This document shows, one piece after another, positions 26,655 to 36,747 of a stretch of 64,000 nucleotides of DNA (positions within the stretch are counted from its first letter, which is position 1; every line of letters begins with the position of its first letter). The position numbers and the translations under genes are program-made. The notes under the pieces were generated by a model. It saw only the letters and a list, made by a program, of their open reading frames with translations. It did not search any database and had not been told where the DNA came from. Source of the DNA: Pseudomonas sp. (GTDB taxonomy: Bacteria > Pseudomonadota > Gammaproteobacteria > Pseudomonadales > Pseudomonadaceae); NCBI GenBank assembly GCA_030699825.1, contig JAUYKV010000036.1, positions 41,290 to 105,289 on the forward strand, given 5' to 3'.

Positions 26655-28007
26655 ATGCACGCAACGGCAATGGAACAGAACAACGGGCGCATTCTGCTGG
26701 TCGATGACGAGTCGGCCATTCTGCGAACTTTTCGTTATTGCCTGGAAGATCAGGGCTATCGAGTCAGCACGGCCACAACCGCGGCCCAGGCCCATGCCTT
26801 GTTGCTGCGTCAGGTCTTCGACCTGTGCTTTCTCGACCTGCGCCTGGGCGCGGACGATGGCATCGAAGTGCTGGCGCAGATGCGCCTGCAGGCCCCCTGG
26901 ATGCGGGTGGTGATCGTCACGGCCCACTCGGCGGTGGACAGCGCGGTGGATGCCATCCAGGCCGGTGCCGCGGACTATCTCGTCAAGCCCTGCAGTCCCG
27001 AGCAGCTGCGCCTGGCCGCCGCCAAGCAGCTGGAAGCGCGGCAGATGGTCGAACGTCTCGAAAGCCTGGAAGGCTATGTGCGCAAGCCCGGCACCGACCT
27101 CGACTCGCAGAGCCCGGCGCTGATGGCGGTGCTGCAGACCGCTCGGCAGGTGGCCGACACCGCTGCCAATATTCTGATTCTCGGTGAGTCCGGCACCGGC
27201 AAGGGCGAACTGGCCCAGGCCATCCACCGCTGGAGCAAGCGCGCGAAGAAGGCCTGCGTGACCATCAATTGCCCATCGCTGAGCGCCGAACTGATCGAGA
27301 GCGAGCTGTTCGGCCACAGCCGCGGGGCCTTTACCGGGGCCTGCGAGAGCACCCTGGGCCGGGTCAGCCAGGCCGATGGCGGCAGCCTGTTTCTCGACGA
27401 GATTGGCGACTTCCCGCTGATCCTGCAGCCCAAGCTGCTACGTTTTATTCAGGACAAGGCCTACGAACGCATCGGCGATCCGGTGACCCGTCAGGCCGAC
27501 GTGCGGATACTCGCGGCCACCAACCTCAACCTGGACGAGATGGTGCGTGAGGGGCGCTTTCGCGAAGACCTGCTGTACCGTCTGAATGTCATCACCCTGA
27601 CCCTGCCGCCGTTACGCCAGCGCCGCGAAGACATCCTTGACCTGGCCGAGCGCTTTCTCGCCCGTTTCGTGATCGAATATGCCCGACCCGCGCGCAACTT
27701 CAGCGACGGCGCGCGCGCGGCGCTGCTGGAGTACGCCTGGCCGGGCAATATCCGCGAACTGCGCAATGTGATCGAGCGCGCCAGCATTATCTGCACCGAG
27801 GAACTGGTTCAGGTCAGCCACCTGGGGCTGACCGTGCATCACGGCACCAGCCAGCCCCAGGTCGGCGATCCGCTGAGCCTGGAGGCACTGGAGAAGGCCC
27901 ATATCAGCGCGATCCTGGCCAGCTGCGAGAGCCTCGATCAGGCCGCCAGAACCCTCGGTATCGACGCCTCGACCCTGTACCGCAAGCGCAAGCAGCTGAG
28001 CCTGTGA
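26655..28007 (+). CDS. algB: Sigma-54-type response regulator AlgB
   Basis: A 450-residue NtrC-family regulator. The receiver domain is residues 10-125 with Asp61 in CFLDLRLG as the phosphoacceptor. The AAA+ domain has Walker A GESGTGKGE, the GAFTGA loop (GHSRGAFTGACES) and Walker B GGSLFLDEIGD. The C-terminal Fis-type helix-turn-helix is LDQAARTLGIDASTLYRKRK. In P. aeruginosa AlgB controls alginate, virulence and photosensing genes with KinB. The ATG at 26655 follows TAAGGAGAAGG; upstream in-frame ATGs lack sites. kinB overlaps by 4 bp. Confidence 0.93.
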   Translation: MHATAMEQNNGRILLVDDESAILRTFRYCLEDQGYRVSTATTAAQAHALLLRQVFDLCFLDLRLGADDGIEVLAQMRLQAPWMRVVIVTAHSAVDSAVDAIQAGAADYLVKPCSPEQLRLAAAKQLEARQMVERLESLEGYVRKPGTDLDSQSPALMAVLQTARQVADTAANILILGESGTGKGELAQAIHRWSKRAKKACVTINCPSLSAELIESELFGHSRGAFTGACESTLGRVSQADGGSLFLDEIGDFPLILQPKLLRFIQDKAYERIGDPVTRQADVRILAATNLNLDEMVREGRFREDLLYRLNVITLTLPPLRQRREDILDLAERFLARFVIEYARPARNFSDGARAALLEYAWPGNIRELRNVIERASIICTEELVQVSHLGLTVHHGTSQPQVGDPLSLEALEKAHISAILASCESLDQAARTLGIDASTLYRKRKQLSL

Positions 28008-29857
28008 CCCTGCGCAACCGCCTGTTACTGAGCAGTGGCGCGCTGCTGACGGTGGCGCTGATCGGTCTGCTGCTGGGGATTTTCAGCGTACTGCAGCTGA
28101 CCCAGGTGCAAAGCCAGGCGATGCAGCGCAACCTGCAGATCATCGATGCCAGCCTGGGCCTACGCCAGGAACAGGGCAAGCAGGTGCTCCTGCTGTTGGC
28201 GGAAGACCTCGACCGGGCCGCCCTCGAAGCCTCCGACCAGCGCTTCCGGCAATGGCTGCAGCGCGCCAAAGAGAGTGCGATGGATGCTAGCGATCGCCAG
28301 GCCATTGGCCAGATCGATCGCGCCTACACCCACTTCGACGAGCTGCTGGCCAAGCCACTCACCGTGCGCCGCGAGCTGCTCAACAATGACCAGTTCGGTC
28401 AGGCCATGGACATCCTCAGTGAACGCATCAATGCCGTGCAGCTGCGCTATGTCGCCGCCGTGGAACAGGCGGAGGCCAGTTCGCGGCAGCGCGCCTGGCT
28501 GATCGCCGGGCTACTCGGGCTGATTGGCCTGGCGATGCTGCTGATCGGTTTCGCCAGCGCCCACGGCATCGCCCAGCGCTTCGGCCAGCCGATCGAAGTC
28601 CTCGCGCGCGCCGCCGACCAGATTGGCCAGGGCGACTTCCAGGTCGTCCTGCCGGTCAGCCCGGTGGCGGAGATGTCCGCCCTGAGCCAGCGCTTCGGGC
28701 TGATGGCCGAGGCCCTGCGCCAATTCAAGAACAGCGACGTCGAGGCCCTGCAGGCCGAACAGCACCGCCTGCAGGCAGTGCTCGACAGCATCGACGATGG
28801 CCTGTTGATCTTCGACTGCCAGGGCCGCATCGAACACTTCAACCCGGTGGCTCGGCGCCAGCTGTGCTGGGACGCGCAGTACCTGGGCCGCGAACTCGGC
28901 GAGGCGTTGCAGCGTCCCGAACTGAGCACGCAACTGCGGCAGGTCTTGCAGGGCGAAAGCCTGGATGGGGAGCTGGACGACCTGCAGATCGAGGTCGCCG
29001 GCGAGAAGCGCCTGTTGACTTACAGCCTGTCGTCAGTCAGTCACGGCGAGGGGGCCTTTATGTGCGCGGTGATGGTGCTGCGCGATGTCACCGAGCTGCG
29101 CATGTTCGAGCGAGTGCGCAGCGAGTTCGTGCTGCGCGCCTCCCACGAACTGCGTACCCCGGTCACCGGCATGCTGATGGCCTTGTCCCTGTTGCAGGAG
29201 CGCCTGGATTTCCCGCCGGCCTCCCGCGAGGCGGATCTGCTGAGCACCCTCGATGAGGAAATGCACAGGCTGCTGCGGCTGATCAACGACCTGCTGGACT
29301 TCTCGCGCTATCAGAACGGCCTGCAAAGCCTGGTGCTGTCGAGTCAGGCCCTCGAGCCCCTGTTGCAGCAGGCGCAGCAGCGCTTCAGCGCCCAGGCCGA
29401 CGAACTGGGGGTGGTCATCAGCACCCAGCTGCAGGGCGAGCTGCCGCCGCTGCAGATCGACCCACTGCAAATCGAGCGGGTTCTCGACAACCTGATCGGC
29501 AATGCCCTGCGCCACAGCCACCCAGGCGGCGAGATCCGCCTGCATGCCAGCCCCAAGGGTGCACGGGTGCTGATCAGCGTGGAGGACAGCGGCGAAGGGA
29601 TTGCCCATAACCAGCAGACGCGGATCTTCGAGCCCTTCGTCCAGTTCGGCCTGCGGCGCGGCGGGGCCGGCCTGGGCTTGGCCCTGTGCAAGGAAATCGT
29701 CCAGCTGCATGGCGGTGATATCGGCGTGCGCTCGCAGGTCGGCAAGGGCGCGCAGTTCTACCTGTTGTTGCCGGTCTCGGCTGTTCCGGCGGTTGCAAGC
29801 CCAACGCCGCAGGCGCAGCAGACGGACGTTTCATGCCCTCTGCTGCAGCGGGTGTGA
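28004..29857 (+). CDS. kinB: Sensor histidine kinase KinB
   Basis: A 617-residue inner-membrane kinase. Transmembrane helices lie near 8-32 (SGALLTVALIGLLLGIFSVL) and 165-188, with a periplasmic helical sensor between. HAMP is at about 190-245, then a PAS domain (VLDSIDDGLLIFDCQGRI), then the phosphoacceptor His381 in RASHELRTPVTG, and an ATPase domain with N-box NLIGNALRHS, VEDSGEGI and GAGLGLALCKE. KinB phosphorylates and mainly dephosphorylates AlgB. The start is a GTG overlapping the algB stop (GTGA), i.e. coupled translation. The P. aeruginosa protein has a similar length. Confidence 0.92.
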   Translation: MTLRNRLLLSSGALLTVALIGLLLGIFSVLQLTQVQSQAMQRNLQIIDASLGLRQEQGKQVLLLLAEDLDRAALEASDQRFRQWLQRAKESAMDASDRQAIGQIDRAYTHFDELLAKPLTVRRELLNNDQFGQAMDILSERINAVQLRYVAAVEQAEASSRQRAWLIAGLLGLIGLAMLLIGFASAHGIAQRFGQPIEVLARAADQIGQGDFQVVLPVSPVAEMSALSQRFGLMAEALRQFKNSDVEALQAEQHRLQAVLDSIDDGLLIFDCQGRIEHFNPVARRQLCWDAQYLGRELGEALQRPELSTQLRQVLQGESLDGELDDLQIEVAGEKRLLTYSLSSVSHGEGAFMCAVMVLRDVTELRMFERVRSEFVLRASHELRTPVTGMLMALSLLQERLDFPPASREADLLSTLDEEMHRLLRLINDLLDFSRYQNGLQSLVLSSQALEPLLQQAQQRFSAQADELGVVISTQLQGELPPLQIDPLQIERVLDNLIGNALRHSHPGGEIRLHASPKGARVLISVEDSGEGIAHNQQTRIFEPFVQFGLRRGGAGLGLALCKEIVQLHGGDIGVRSQVGKGAQFYLLLPVSAVPAVASPTPQAQQTDVSCPLLQRV

Positions 29858-29934
29858 ACTATCGAGCGCGGTAGCGATACCGTCTCCAGACGCTCACTTA
29901 GCGCAACCGCGTAGCGGGCGTCTGCAGACGCCTC

Positions 29935-30717
29935 TCAGTTCTGCATCTGCTGGTTGAGCACCAGCAACAGCGCCGCCGTCTCGGCATCCGGCTCACCGTC
30001 GTAGCGCGCCTGGCGGTACTTCATCTGGAAGGCCGCCAGCACATTGCGCGTGGCCTCATCCAGCTCGCCATGCGCGGGCACCCAATAGCCCTGACGCTGC
30101 AGTTGTTGCTGAAACCAGGCCACCGAGGGCAGGCTCTGGCCGAACAGGGCCTGCTGCTGCGCCACGGCCCGGGCGTCCGGCCAGGGCAGCAGACCGGCAT
30201 CGGCCAGGCGTTTCCAGGGGAACAGCGGCCCCGGATCGACCTTGCGCTGCGGCGCCACGTCGCTGTGGCCGAGAATGCTGCCGGGAGGCAGTTGATGGCG
30301 CTGCATGATGTCCTCGAGCAGTTCGATCAGCGCGTCGATCTGCGCCGGGGCATAGGGTTGCCAGGAGCGCCCCGCGGGGCCCTCGTAGTAACCCTGGTTG
30401 ACCAGCTCGATACCGATCGAGGTGCTATTGAGCCAGGTGCGCCCCTGCCACTGGCTGTCGCCGACGTGCCAGGCACGGCGGTTTTCATCGACCAGGCGAT
30501 AGATGGTCGGCGGCGTATCGCCGATCAGGTAATGGCTGCTGACTTCTTCCTCGGTCAACAGGCGCAAGGAGCGCGGCAGATCGGTCGAGGTGTAGTGCAG
30601 GACGATGTACTGCACCCGGCTGTTCTGGCCGGTCGCGGTGTAACGGTCGTCGACCCGCGGACCGCTGGCACAGCCGGCGAGCAGGGTGATCAACAGGGCA
30701 AGGCAAAAGAATTTCAT
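29935..30717 (-). CDS. ampDh2: N-acetylmuramoyl-L-alanine amidase AmpDh2-like lipoprotein
   Basis: A 260-residue protein with a lipoprotein signal (lipobox LLAGC, Cys16). An amidase_2 domain follows, with zinc-ligand candidates His41 (VLHYTS), His150 region (ILGHSDVAPQRKVDPG) and the Asp at the end of that motif. The C-terminus is a peptidoglycan-binding domain (VAWFQQQLQRQGY, ELDEATRNVLAAFQMKYR). It cleaves the bond between N-acetylmuramate and the stem peptide, likely from the outer membrane facing the periplasm. Its place next to kinB matches P. aeruginosa ampDh2. The ATG overlaps the stop of the MarC-like gene. Confidence 0.9.
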   Translation of the reverse strand: MKFFCLALLITLLAGCASGPRVDDRYTATGQNSRVQYIVLHYTSTDLPRSLRLLTEEEVSSHYLIGDTPPTIYRLVDENRRAWHVGDSQWQGRTWLNSTSIGIELVNQGYYEGPAGRSWQPYAPAQIDALIELLEDIMQRHQLPPGSILGHSDVAPQRKVDPGPLFPWKRLADAGLLPWPDARAVAQQQALFGQSLPSVAWFQQQLQRQGYWVPAHGELDEATRNVLAAFQMKYRQARYDGEPDAETAALLLVLNQQMQN

Positions 30718-31307
30718 GGGCGGATATGCAACACGCTTTGCAGGTTATCCAGCAGCATGTCGACGCTGAGCATGATCAACAGCATACCCATCAGGCGCTC
30801 CACTGCGGTCAGCCCGCGGGGGCCGAGGAAACGCTGCAGGAACGAGGCCTGCAACAGGATAAAGGCGGTCGCCGCCCACGCCAGAATGACCGCCAGGTAG
30901 AGCTCCCAGAGCGGCCCCTCATGGGTATTGCGCAGGGTCATCAACACCGCCAGGGCCGAGGGTCCGGCCACCGCCGGGGTGGCCAGCGGCACCAGCATCG
31001 GCTCGCCATCCGGAACATCGCCGAGCACGCCCTGCGGGCCGGGAAAGATCAGGCGCATGGCAATCACGAACAGGATGATACCGCCGGCAATCGCGGTTGC
31101 CTCGCGCGACAGACCGAGTGCGCTGAGGACTTTGTCACCAAAGGTAAGAAACAGCAGGAGCAAGGCCAGGGCACAGAGCAACTCGCGCCCCGCGATCCAC
31201 AGCCGGCGCCTGGGTGCGACGTTCTTCAGCGCGGCGATAAAGATGGCGATATTGCCGAACGGGTCGGTCACCAGAAAAATCAACACCGCGATACCGAAAA
31301 TATCCAT
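30714..31307 (-). CDS. MarC family integral membrane protein
   Basis: A 197-residue protein with six hydrophobic segments and the MarC features FLVTDPFGNIAIFIAALK near the N-terminus and PLATPAVAGPSALAVLM in the middle. MarC proteins were once linked to multiple antibiotic resistance, but that role has not held up and their function is unknown. GAGGAG precedes ATG 31307; the longer frame from 31460 overlaps the divergent photolyase promoter. The stop overlaps the ampDh2 start (ATGA), so the two are coupled. Confidence 0.88.
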   Translation of the reverse strand: MDIFGIAVLIFLVTDPFGNIAIFIAALKNVAPRRRLWIAGRELLCALALLLLFLTFGDKVLSALGLSREATAIAGGIILFVIAMRLIFPGPQGVLGDVPDGEPMLVPLATPAVAGPSALAVLMTLRNTHEGPLWELYLAVILAWAATAFILLQASFLQRFLGPRGLTAVERLMGMLLIMLSVDMLLDNLQSVLHIRP

Positions 31308-31450
31308 GCAACACTCCTCGACAGGTCGCGACAGTCTAATGTTGTAGTAGCCGTGAGTCTGTCGGCAAAACGCCTTCGTCAGGCGAATCGGCGGCAAGCG
31401 CCTATAACCACCGCCCACCCCTTGGGTCAACGACACTCGAGAAACCTCCC

Positions 31451-32869
31451 ATGCGCGCACTGTTGTGGTTCAAACAGGATCTGCGCCTCGACGATCACCC
31501 GGCCTTGCAGGCCGGACTGAGTGCCGAGTGCCTGCTGCCGGTGTTCGTCTTCGATCCGGTGCAGCTGCAGACCTGCGCCTTCGGCACCCGCCGGCTCGGC
31601 GTGCACCGGGCGCGCTTTCTCCTCGAGAGCCTGATGGCGCTGGATGGTGCCCTACGCCTGCGCGGTTCGCACTTGCTGGTTCTGCCGGGCGCACCAGAGC
31701 AGGTGATCCCGCGGCTGATCAGCCAGCTCGGCCTGGACCGGGTGCTGACCCTGGAGGAGATCGCTCCGGACGAACGCGCGCAACTGGCCCGCGTGCAAGA
31801 CGCGCTGGCCGGGGTCGCCCTGCAGCAAGTTCCCGGCAATAACCTGCTGCACGCAGAGGAGCTACCCTGCGCTCTCGAACAACTGCCGCAGGTGTTTAGC
31901 CAGTTCAAGAACCTGATCGAGGAACGCCTGCATGTGTTCCAGCCGCGCCCCGCGCCACATCGGCTGCCCTCTCTGCCGGACGGCGCGCAGGCGCTGTTGC
32001 AAGTCTTGCCCAGCCTGTCCCGCCTGGGCCTTGGCGAGCCGCTCAGCGTACCGGCCAGCGCCTTCCCGTTCTCCGGCGGCGAAACCGCGGCGCAGGCACG
32101 CCTGCGCGATTACCTGTGGAACAGCCAGGGGGTGCGCCACTACAAAGACACGCGCAACGGCCTGATCGGCAGCGAGTATTCGACGAAATTCTCCCCCTGG
32201 CTGGCCAACGGCAGCCTCTCGGCACGGCGGGTGATGGCCGAATTGCGCCGCCATGAGGCGCAATACGGGCGCAACGACTCAACCTATTGCTTGTGGCTGG
32301 AGCTGCTCTGGCGCGATTTCTTTCGCTGGACCCTGGTTCGCCACGGCAGCGCACTGTTCAAGGCGGGCGGCCTGAAAGCCACGAAGCAGGCCCCGCAGCG
32401 TCTCGATCACGGCTACCGGCGCTGGTGCCAGGGCCGCACCGGCATGCCGCTGGTGGACGCCAATATGCGCGAACTGGCCGCCACCGGCTTCATGTCCAGC
32501 CGCGGTCGGCAAATCGTCGCCAGCTACCTGATCAACGACTTGCAGCAGGATTGGCGCTACGGCGCCGCCTGGTTCGAGGAACACCTGATCGACTACGACC
32601 CGGCGAGCAACTGGGGCAATTGGGCCTACCTCGCCGGTGTCGCCTGCGACCCGCGGCACACGCATCCGTTCAACGCCCTGCGCCAGGCCCGCCAATACGA
32701 TCCGGACGCCGCCTACGTCAGCCTCTGGTTGCCAGAACTGCGCCATGTGCCCGAGCATTTACGTCACACCCCGTTCCTGCTCTCGCAACGGCAACTGGAC
32801 GCCCTCGACTACCCACGCCTGGATCAGATTCCCGAGACCTGGCGACCCTATCTGCCCAGGGCGGCCTGA
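31451..32869 (+). CDS. DASH-type cryptochrome / photolyase family protein
   Basis: A 472-residue flavoprotein. The N-terminal photolyase domain (LLWFKQDLRLDDHPAL) binds an antenna chromophore. The C-terminal FAD domain holds GLIGSEYSTKFSPWLANGSL, PLVDANMRELAATGFMSSRG and DPASNWGNWAYLAGV. The motif VDANMRELAATGFMS(S/N)RGRQ-VAS is diagnostic for Cry-DASH, which repairs cyclobutane dimers mainly in single-stranded DNA. FAD-contacting residues appear intact. The ATG is at 31451. This gene interrupts the marC to diguanylate cyclase order known in PAO1 (recalled). Confidence 0.9.
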   Translation: MRALLWFKQDLRLDDHPALQAGLSAECLLPVFVFDPVQLQTCAFGTRRLGVHRARFLLESLMALDGALRLRGSHLLVLPGAPEQVIPRLISQLGLDRVLTLEEIAPDERAQLARVQDALAGVALQQVPGNNLLHAEELPCALEQLPQVFSQFKNLIEERLHVFQPRPAPHRLPSLPDGAQALLQVLPSLSRLGLGEPLSVPASAFPFSGGETAAQARLRDYLWNSQGVRHYKDTRNGLIGSEYSTKFSPWLANGSLSARRVMAELRRHEAQYGRNDSTYCLWLELLWRDFFRWTLVRHGSALFKAGGLKATKQAPQRLDHGYRRWCQGRTGMPLVDANMRELAATGFMSSRGRQIVASYLINDLQQDWRYGAAWFEEHLIDYDPASNWGNWAYLAGVACDPRHTHPFNALRQARQYDPDAAYVSLWLPELRHVPEHLRHTPFLLSQRQLDALDYPRLDQIPETWRPYLPRAA

Positions 32870-32984
32870 GGCCCACAGACTGGGGCGCGGGGAATGGGGG
32901 ATGAGGGAAACTCCCTCTTGGGAGCAGCCAGGCACTCTTTCTAACAACCCGTATGTCATTGATTTTATGGGTTATGACGTTTTC

Positions 32985-33053
32985 TGTAGGAGCGGCTTTA
33001 GCCGCGAAGCTGTGCTGTGCATCGAAGAGTTCGCGGCTGAAGCCGCTCCTACA
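32985..33053. repeat. REP-like palindrome (GTAGGAGC family)
   Basis: TGTAGGAGCGGCTTTAGCCG at 32985 and its inverted copy CGGCTGAAGCCGCTCCTACA ending 33053. A further half arm (GGCCGCTCCTACAC) lies at about 33123-33137. It fills the gap between the convergent photolyase and GGDEF genes; nothing else is seen in 32870-33170. Confidence 0.9.
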
Positions 33054-33170
33054 GGTGCCCACAAGCCAACAGACACGATTGCCTCCAGTTTGCTGCGCGA
33101 CCAGGCGGCATCGCAGGCGGGGCGGCCGCTCCTACACGGGGTGGCGAATGTCCTGCGCCTATCTGGGGAC

Positions 33171-35069
33171 TCAGCCCGCCTCGATGCAGTTGCGACCACC
33201 GCGCTTGGCCCGGTACAGCGCCTGGTCGGCGCGCTCGAATACCTGCTCGGCGCGCTCGGCGTTGGCGAAGGCGCTGATCCCGGCCGACAGGGTAATGCTC
33301 ACCCGCTCGCCCCTGAAGTGGAACGGACAGGCTTCGATGCCGGCGCGCAGGGTTTCCAGCAGCTGCAGGCCACCGGCCAAGGGGGTCGCGGGAATCAGCA
33401 GGGCGAATTCCTCGCCGCCGAAGCGGGCGATAAAGTCGGTCTTGCGCAGACGCTTGTGCAGTTCGCCGGCGATGATCTTCAGCACCTTGTCGCCGGCCAG
33501 GTGGCCGTACTCGTCGTTGATCCGCTTGAAGTGGTCGATGTCGACCACCGCCAGCAGCAACTCGCCACCGTAGCGCTGCCAGCGCGCCAACTCCAGAGCC
33601 AGGCGCTCGTTCCAGGCCGCGCGATTGGGCAGGCCGGTGAGCGGATCGAGCAAGGCTTTCTGCCGTTGCTCCTCCAGGTGCTGACGGAAGCCCTTGGCTT
33701 CCTGCTCCATGTTCGTCACGCGCTCGACCAGGGTTTGCAGGCGCCCGGCCACCAGTTGCTCACGCTCGTCGCGCTGGCGCTGGTATTGCTCCATGGTGCC
33801 GAGCAGACCGTTCAGACGGGTTTCCACCAGCTCCTTGAGGCTGGGCAGGTCGGTTGCCTGCTGCACGCTGCTGTGCAGAACGTCGACCTGCTGGCGCAGC
33901 TCGCTATCCAGTTCGCGCGCGGCATCGACCGCGTCGGCGTAGCCAGCGTGGGCGTCTTGCAAGCCGCCCTGGAAAGTCGCCAGGCGCTCATTGAGCTGCT
34001 TGAGGTAGCCCTCGAACTCACGCTGACCAACATCGGCGAGGGCCAGCATCAGCACGGCCAGATCGTCCAGCACCGGCACCAGCTCATACATATTCAAGCC
34101 GGCCAGAATTCGCTCGCGCAGCAGCTCGGCCTGGTCCTGGTGGCGCTCCGGCAAGGCCAACTCATCCAGCAGGCCGAGCAGGGTTGTCTCGACATGGGTG
34201 GCGATGGCGCTGTAACCGGGCTCTGGCGGCGCCGGCAGGGCATACTCGGGATCCGCCTCGGCAGGCTCGAGCGGTGCTTCGGCGGGGTCCGGCTCTGCTG
34301 CCAGCGGCGCCGCCGACGGCAGCAGGCCGGCAGGCAATGGCAGGCTGTCGAGCACGCTCGCCGCCGGGGCCGGGGCGTGAACGGCGCTCTCCGCGGTCTG
34401 GCTGACGGCACCCGCCGTTGCTTCGTCAACAGAGCGGACGGGCACTGGCTCTGCCAGGGGCGCGACTGCCGATGGCACAGGCAGCGGCAGCGGCGCCACT
34501 GGCACAGGTCCGGATTCTGGCGCGGCCGACAGCTCGTGGATGGCCGGCCTGCGGCCGGCGAACAGACGCTGAAACAAGCCCGGATGCTCGCCCTGTTCGT
34601 GTCCCAGCACTGCCAGGGCCTGTTGCTGCAGGGCACTCAACTCGGCCAGCAACAGCGGCAGCTCACGCACCTGCTCGGCGCGGCTAGCGAGCTGCCTGGC
34701 ATAGTTTTTCAGCGACTTGCGCACGTCGCGCGGCAGGTCCAGTTCGAGCAACGGGTCAACCAGCGCCACCAACGCAGTGGAAACCTGCCCGACCCGTTGC
34801 TGGCGCCGCTGCTCGGAGTCCAGCACGGCTTTTTCCAGGCGCGGAATCAGCGCCGAGAGACCGCCATCCATATCGTCGCGGCGCAAGATTTCGCGCAGAT
34901 CCTGCATGCATTGATCGACCGCTTTATCGGCCCCCTCGGCCGCCAGGCTGCTGCGCACCAGGCCCCGCCGTAGCAGATCGAGCCGGCTATCCCAGCTTCG
35001 CTCGAGGCTTTCCTGGCGTTCGAGACTGGCCAGGTATTTGTCTTTCCAGCGCCGGGCGTCGTTGTTCAT
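33171..35069 (-). CDS. dgcH: Diguanylate cyclase with GGDEF domain (DgcH-like)
   Basis: A 632-residue cytoplasmic protein. The N-terminal 180 residues are helical. A Pro/Ala-rich low-complexity linker spans about 185-300. A second helical region (about 310-470) precedes the GGDEF domain at 470-632. The active motif is FGGEEF (about 550), and RKTD five residues before it is an inhibitory I-site that binds c-di-GMP. No membrane segment is seen. By position it equals PA5487 (DgcH) of P. aeruginosa. Adjacent to and overlapping the phosphatase gene by 4 bp. Confidence 0.87.
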   Translation of the reverse strand: MNNDARRWKDKYLASLERQESLERSWDSRLDLLRRGLVRSSLAAEGADKAVDQCMQDLREILRRDDMDGGLSALIPRLEKAVLDSEQRRQQRVGQVSTALVALVDPLLELDLPRDVRKSLKNYARQLASRAEQVRELPLLLAELSALQQQALAVLGHEQGEHPGLFQRLFAGRRPAIHELSAAPESGPVPVAPLPLPVPSAVAPLAEPVPVRSVDEATAGAVSQTAESAVHAPAPAASVLDSLPLPAGLLPSAAPLAAEPDPAEAPLEPAEADPEYALPAPPEPGYSAIATHVETTLLGLLDELALPERHQDQAELLRERILAGLNMYELVPVLDDLAVLMLALADVGQREFEGYLKQLNERLATFQGGLQDAHAGYADAVDAARELDSELRQQVDVLHSSVQQATDLPSLKELVETRLNGLLGTMEQYQRQRDEREQLVAGRLQTLVERVTNMEQEAKGFRQHLEEQRQKALLDPLTGLPNRAAWNERLALELARWQRYGGELLLAVVDIDHFKRINDEYGHLAGDKVLKIIAGELHKRLRKTDFIARFGGEEFALLIPATPLAGGLQLLETLRAGIEACPFHFRGERVSITLSAGISAFANAERAEQVFERADQALYRAKRGGRNCIEAG

Positions 35070-35932
35070 GCGGGGGGCGTGCCCAGCGCTATCAGCGGCG
35101 AGCCTCCGATGGTCTGGGGCAGGCGAATTTCCACGGCCACCGGCAGATGATCGGAGATTGGCAGGGCCAGCACCTCGAAGCGCTCCAGCACCAGGCCGGG
35201 ACTGAGCAGGATATGGTCGAGGCAGCGCTGCGGACGCCAGCTGGGAAAGGTCGCCTCGATCTGCGGCGCCACCAGACCGAGGTCGCGCAAGGGCGAGCTC
35301 AGCAGCAGGTCGCGGGCATGGGTGTTCATGTCGCCCATCAAAATCTGATGCCGGTAGCCACCGATCAATTCACGGATATAGGCCAGTTGCCGAGTGCGGG
35401 TACGCACGCCAAGCGCCAGGTGCATCATCACCACCACGATGGCATCCTCGCCTTCGCCGATGCGCAGCAGCATCGCGCCGCGACCCGGCGGGCCAGGCAG
35501 CGGGTGATCCTCCAGCAGGCTGGGGCGCAGCCGGCTGAGCACGCCATTGCTGTGCTGGGCCAGATGGCCAAGGTTGCGATTGAGCTGCTGGTACCAGTAG
35601 GGAAAGGCGCCGAGATGGGCCAGGTGTTCGACCTGGTTGACGTAGCCGGAACGCAGGCTGCCGCCATCGACTTCCTGCAGGGCGACCAGGTCGTAATCGG
35701 CCAGCAGGTCGCCGATGCGCTGCAGATTACCGGCGCGGCCGTTGTGCGGCAGCAGGTGCTGCCAGCTGCGCGTCAGGTAGTGATGGTAGCGCTGGGTGTT
35801 GATGCCGACCTGGATGTTGAAGCTGAGCAAACGCAGGCGCCCGCCGAGGGGCCAATCGTCGGTAGCCGAGCACCGCGGATTGACCTGCGGGTCACACAGG
35901 CCAACCGGACGGCTGGCAGGCCAACGGCGCAT
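35066..35932 (-). CDS. Endonuclease/exonuclease/phosphatase family protein
   Basis: A 288-residue protein of the EEP fold. Metal and catalytic motifs: LLSFNIQVG (N), VALQEVDG (E), [12 protein letters not shown] (D/N) and [10 protein letters not shown] plus [12 protein letters not shown] (catalytic D and H). No signal peptide. Substrates in this family vary (DNA, sphingomyelin, inositol phosphates), so function is not assigned. It overlaps the diguanylate cyclase gene by 4 bp and ends the same operon-like pair. Confidence 0.85.
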   Translation of the reverse strand: MRRWPASRPVGLCDPQVNPRCSATDDWPLGGRLRLLSFNIQVGINTQRYHHYLTRSWQHLLPHNGRAGNLQRIGDLLADYDLVALQEVDGGSLRSGYVNQVEHLAHLGAFPYWYQQLNRNLGHLAQHSNGVLSRLRPSLLEDHPLPGPPGRGAMLLRIGEGEDAIVVVMMHLALGVRTRTRQLAYIRELIGGYRHQILMGDMNTHARDLLLSSPLRDLGLVAPQIEATFPSWRPQRCLDHILLSPGLVLERFEVLALPISDHLPVAVEIRLPQTIGGSPLIALGTPPA

Positions 35933-35953
35933 GTCAGTTCACGCCCGGGGCGC

Positions 35954-36580
35954 CTACTGCGCTGCCCGTTCCTTGGCGATCAGGTAATCGGCCACTTGCA
36001 GGACCTGCTTGGCACCGCCGGCGCTGCCGAGGTCGAAGCGATATTTGCCGTTGACGATCATCACCGGCACACCACTGATCTGGTAAGCCATGGCCAGCTT
36101 CTTGGCCTTTTCCATCTGACTCTTCACGCCGAAGGAATTGTAGGTCTTGAGGAAGGTGTCTTTATCGACTCCCTGGGTGGCGAGGTACTCGGCCATTTCC
36201 TCTGCCGTCGCCAGCTTCTTGCCTTGCTTGTGAATGGCGTCGAATACGGCGGCATGCACCGCAGGCTCCACCTTCAGCGCTTGCAGGGCGATGAACCCCT
36301 GGCCATGCACGTTCCACAGGCCACCGAACAGGGCCGGGATGCGCAGGAAATTGACATCGTCCGGCAACTGCTCGACCCATGGATTGATGGTCGACTCGAA
36401 CTGATAGCAGTGCCCACAGCCGTACCAGAACAACTCGATCACCTCGATCTGCCCGGGCTTGGATACCGGCACGGGGCTGGCGAGTTCGACATAGTTCTTG
36501 CCGGCGACGGGCTCTGCCTGAACAGCCATGGCGAACAGGCTGCTGACGGCCAGTGCGGCGCAGAGGATCAGTTTACGCAT
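35954..36580 (-). CDS. dsbA: Thiol:disulfide interchange protein DsbA
   Basis: A 208-residue periplasmic oxidoreductase. The signal peptide is residues 1-22, ending VQA-EP. The active site is C55-G-H-C58 in FWYGCGHCYQ, and the cis-Pro loop is in GVPVMIVNGKY. It introduces disulfides into exported proteins. GGAGTACCCCC precedes ATG 36580; the 36661 start would remove the signal peptide. Follows cytochrome c4 on the same strand, as in P. aeruginosa. Confidence 0.95.
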   Translation of the reverse strand: MRKLILCAALAVSSLFAMAVQAEPVAGKNYVELASPVPVSKPGQIEVIELFWYGCGHCYQFESTINPWVEQLPDDVNFLRIPALFGGLWNVHGQGFIALQALKVEPAVHAAVFDAIHKQGKKLATAEEMAEYLATQGVDKDTFLKTYNSFGVKSQMEKAKKLAMAYQISGVPVMIVNGKYRFDLGSAGGAKQVLQVADYLIAKERAAQ

Positions 36581-36684
36581 GGGGGTACTCCTTGCATGGA
36601 TGTTAAGCGTCGCCCAGCGGCGAGTCGCTAATGAGACTCTGTGCTGCAGGCCAGGTTCCAATCATTGTAGCGGGCTGACAAACG

Positions 36685-36713
36685 AAAAAGGGCGGCCCAA
36701 GCCACCCTTTTTC
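36685..36713 (-). terminator. Rho-independent terminator after cc4
   Basis: Minus-strand stem GGGTGGC-TTGG-GCCGCCC (one mismatch) followed by TTTTTC. It lies between the cytochrome c4 stop and the dsbA start, so dsbA likely has its own promoter. Confidence 0.75.
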
Positions 36714-36747
36714 TTTGCAGGTTCTTACGCCCTGCGTAACAAGAGGC

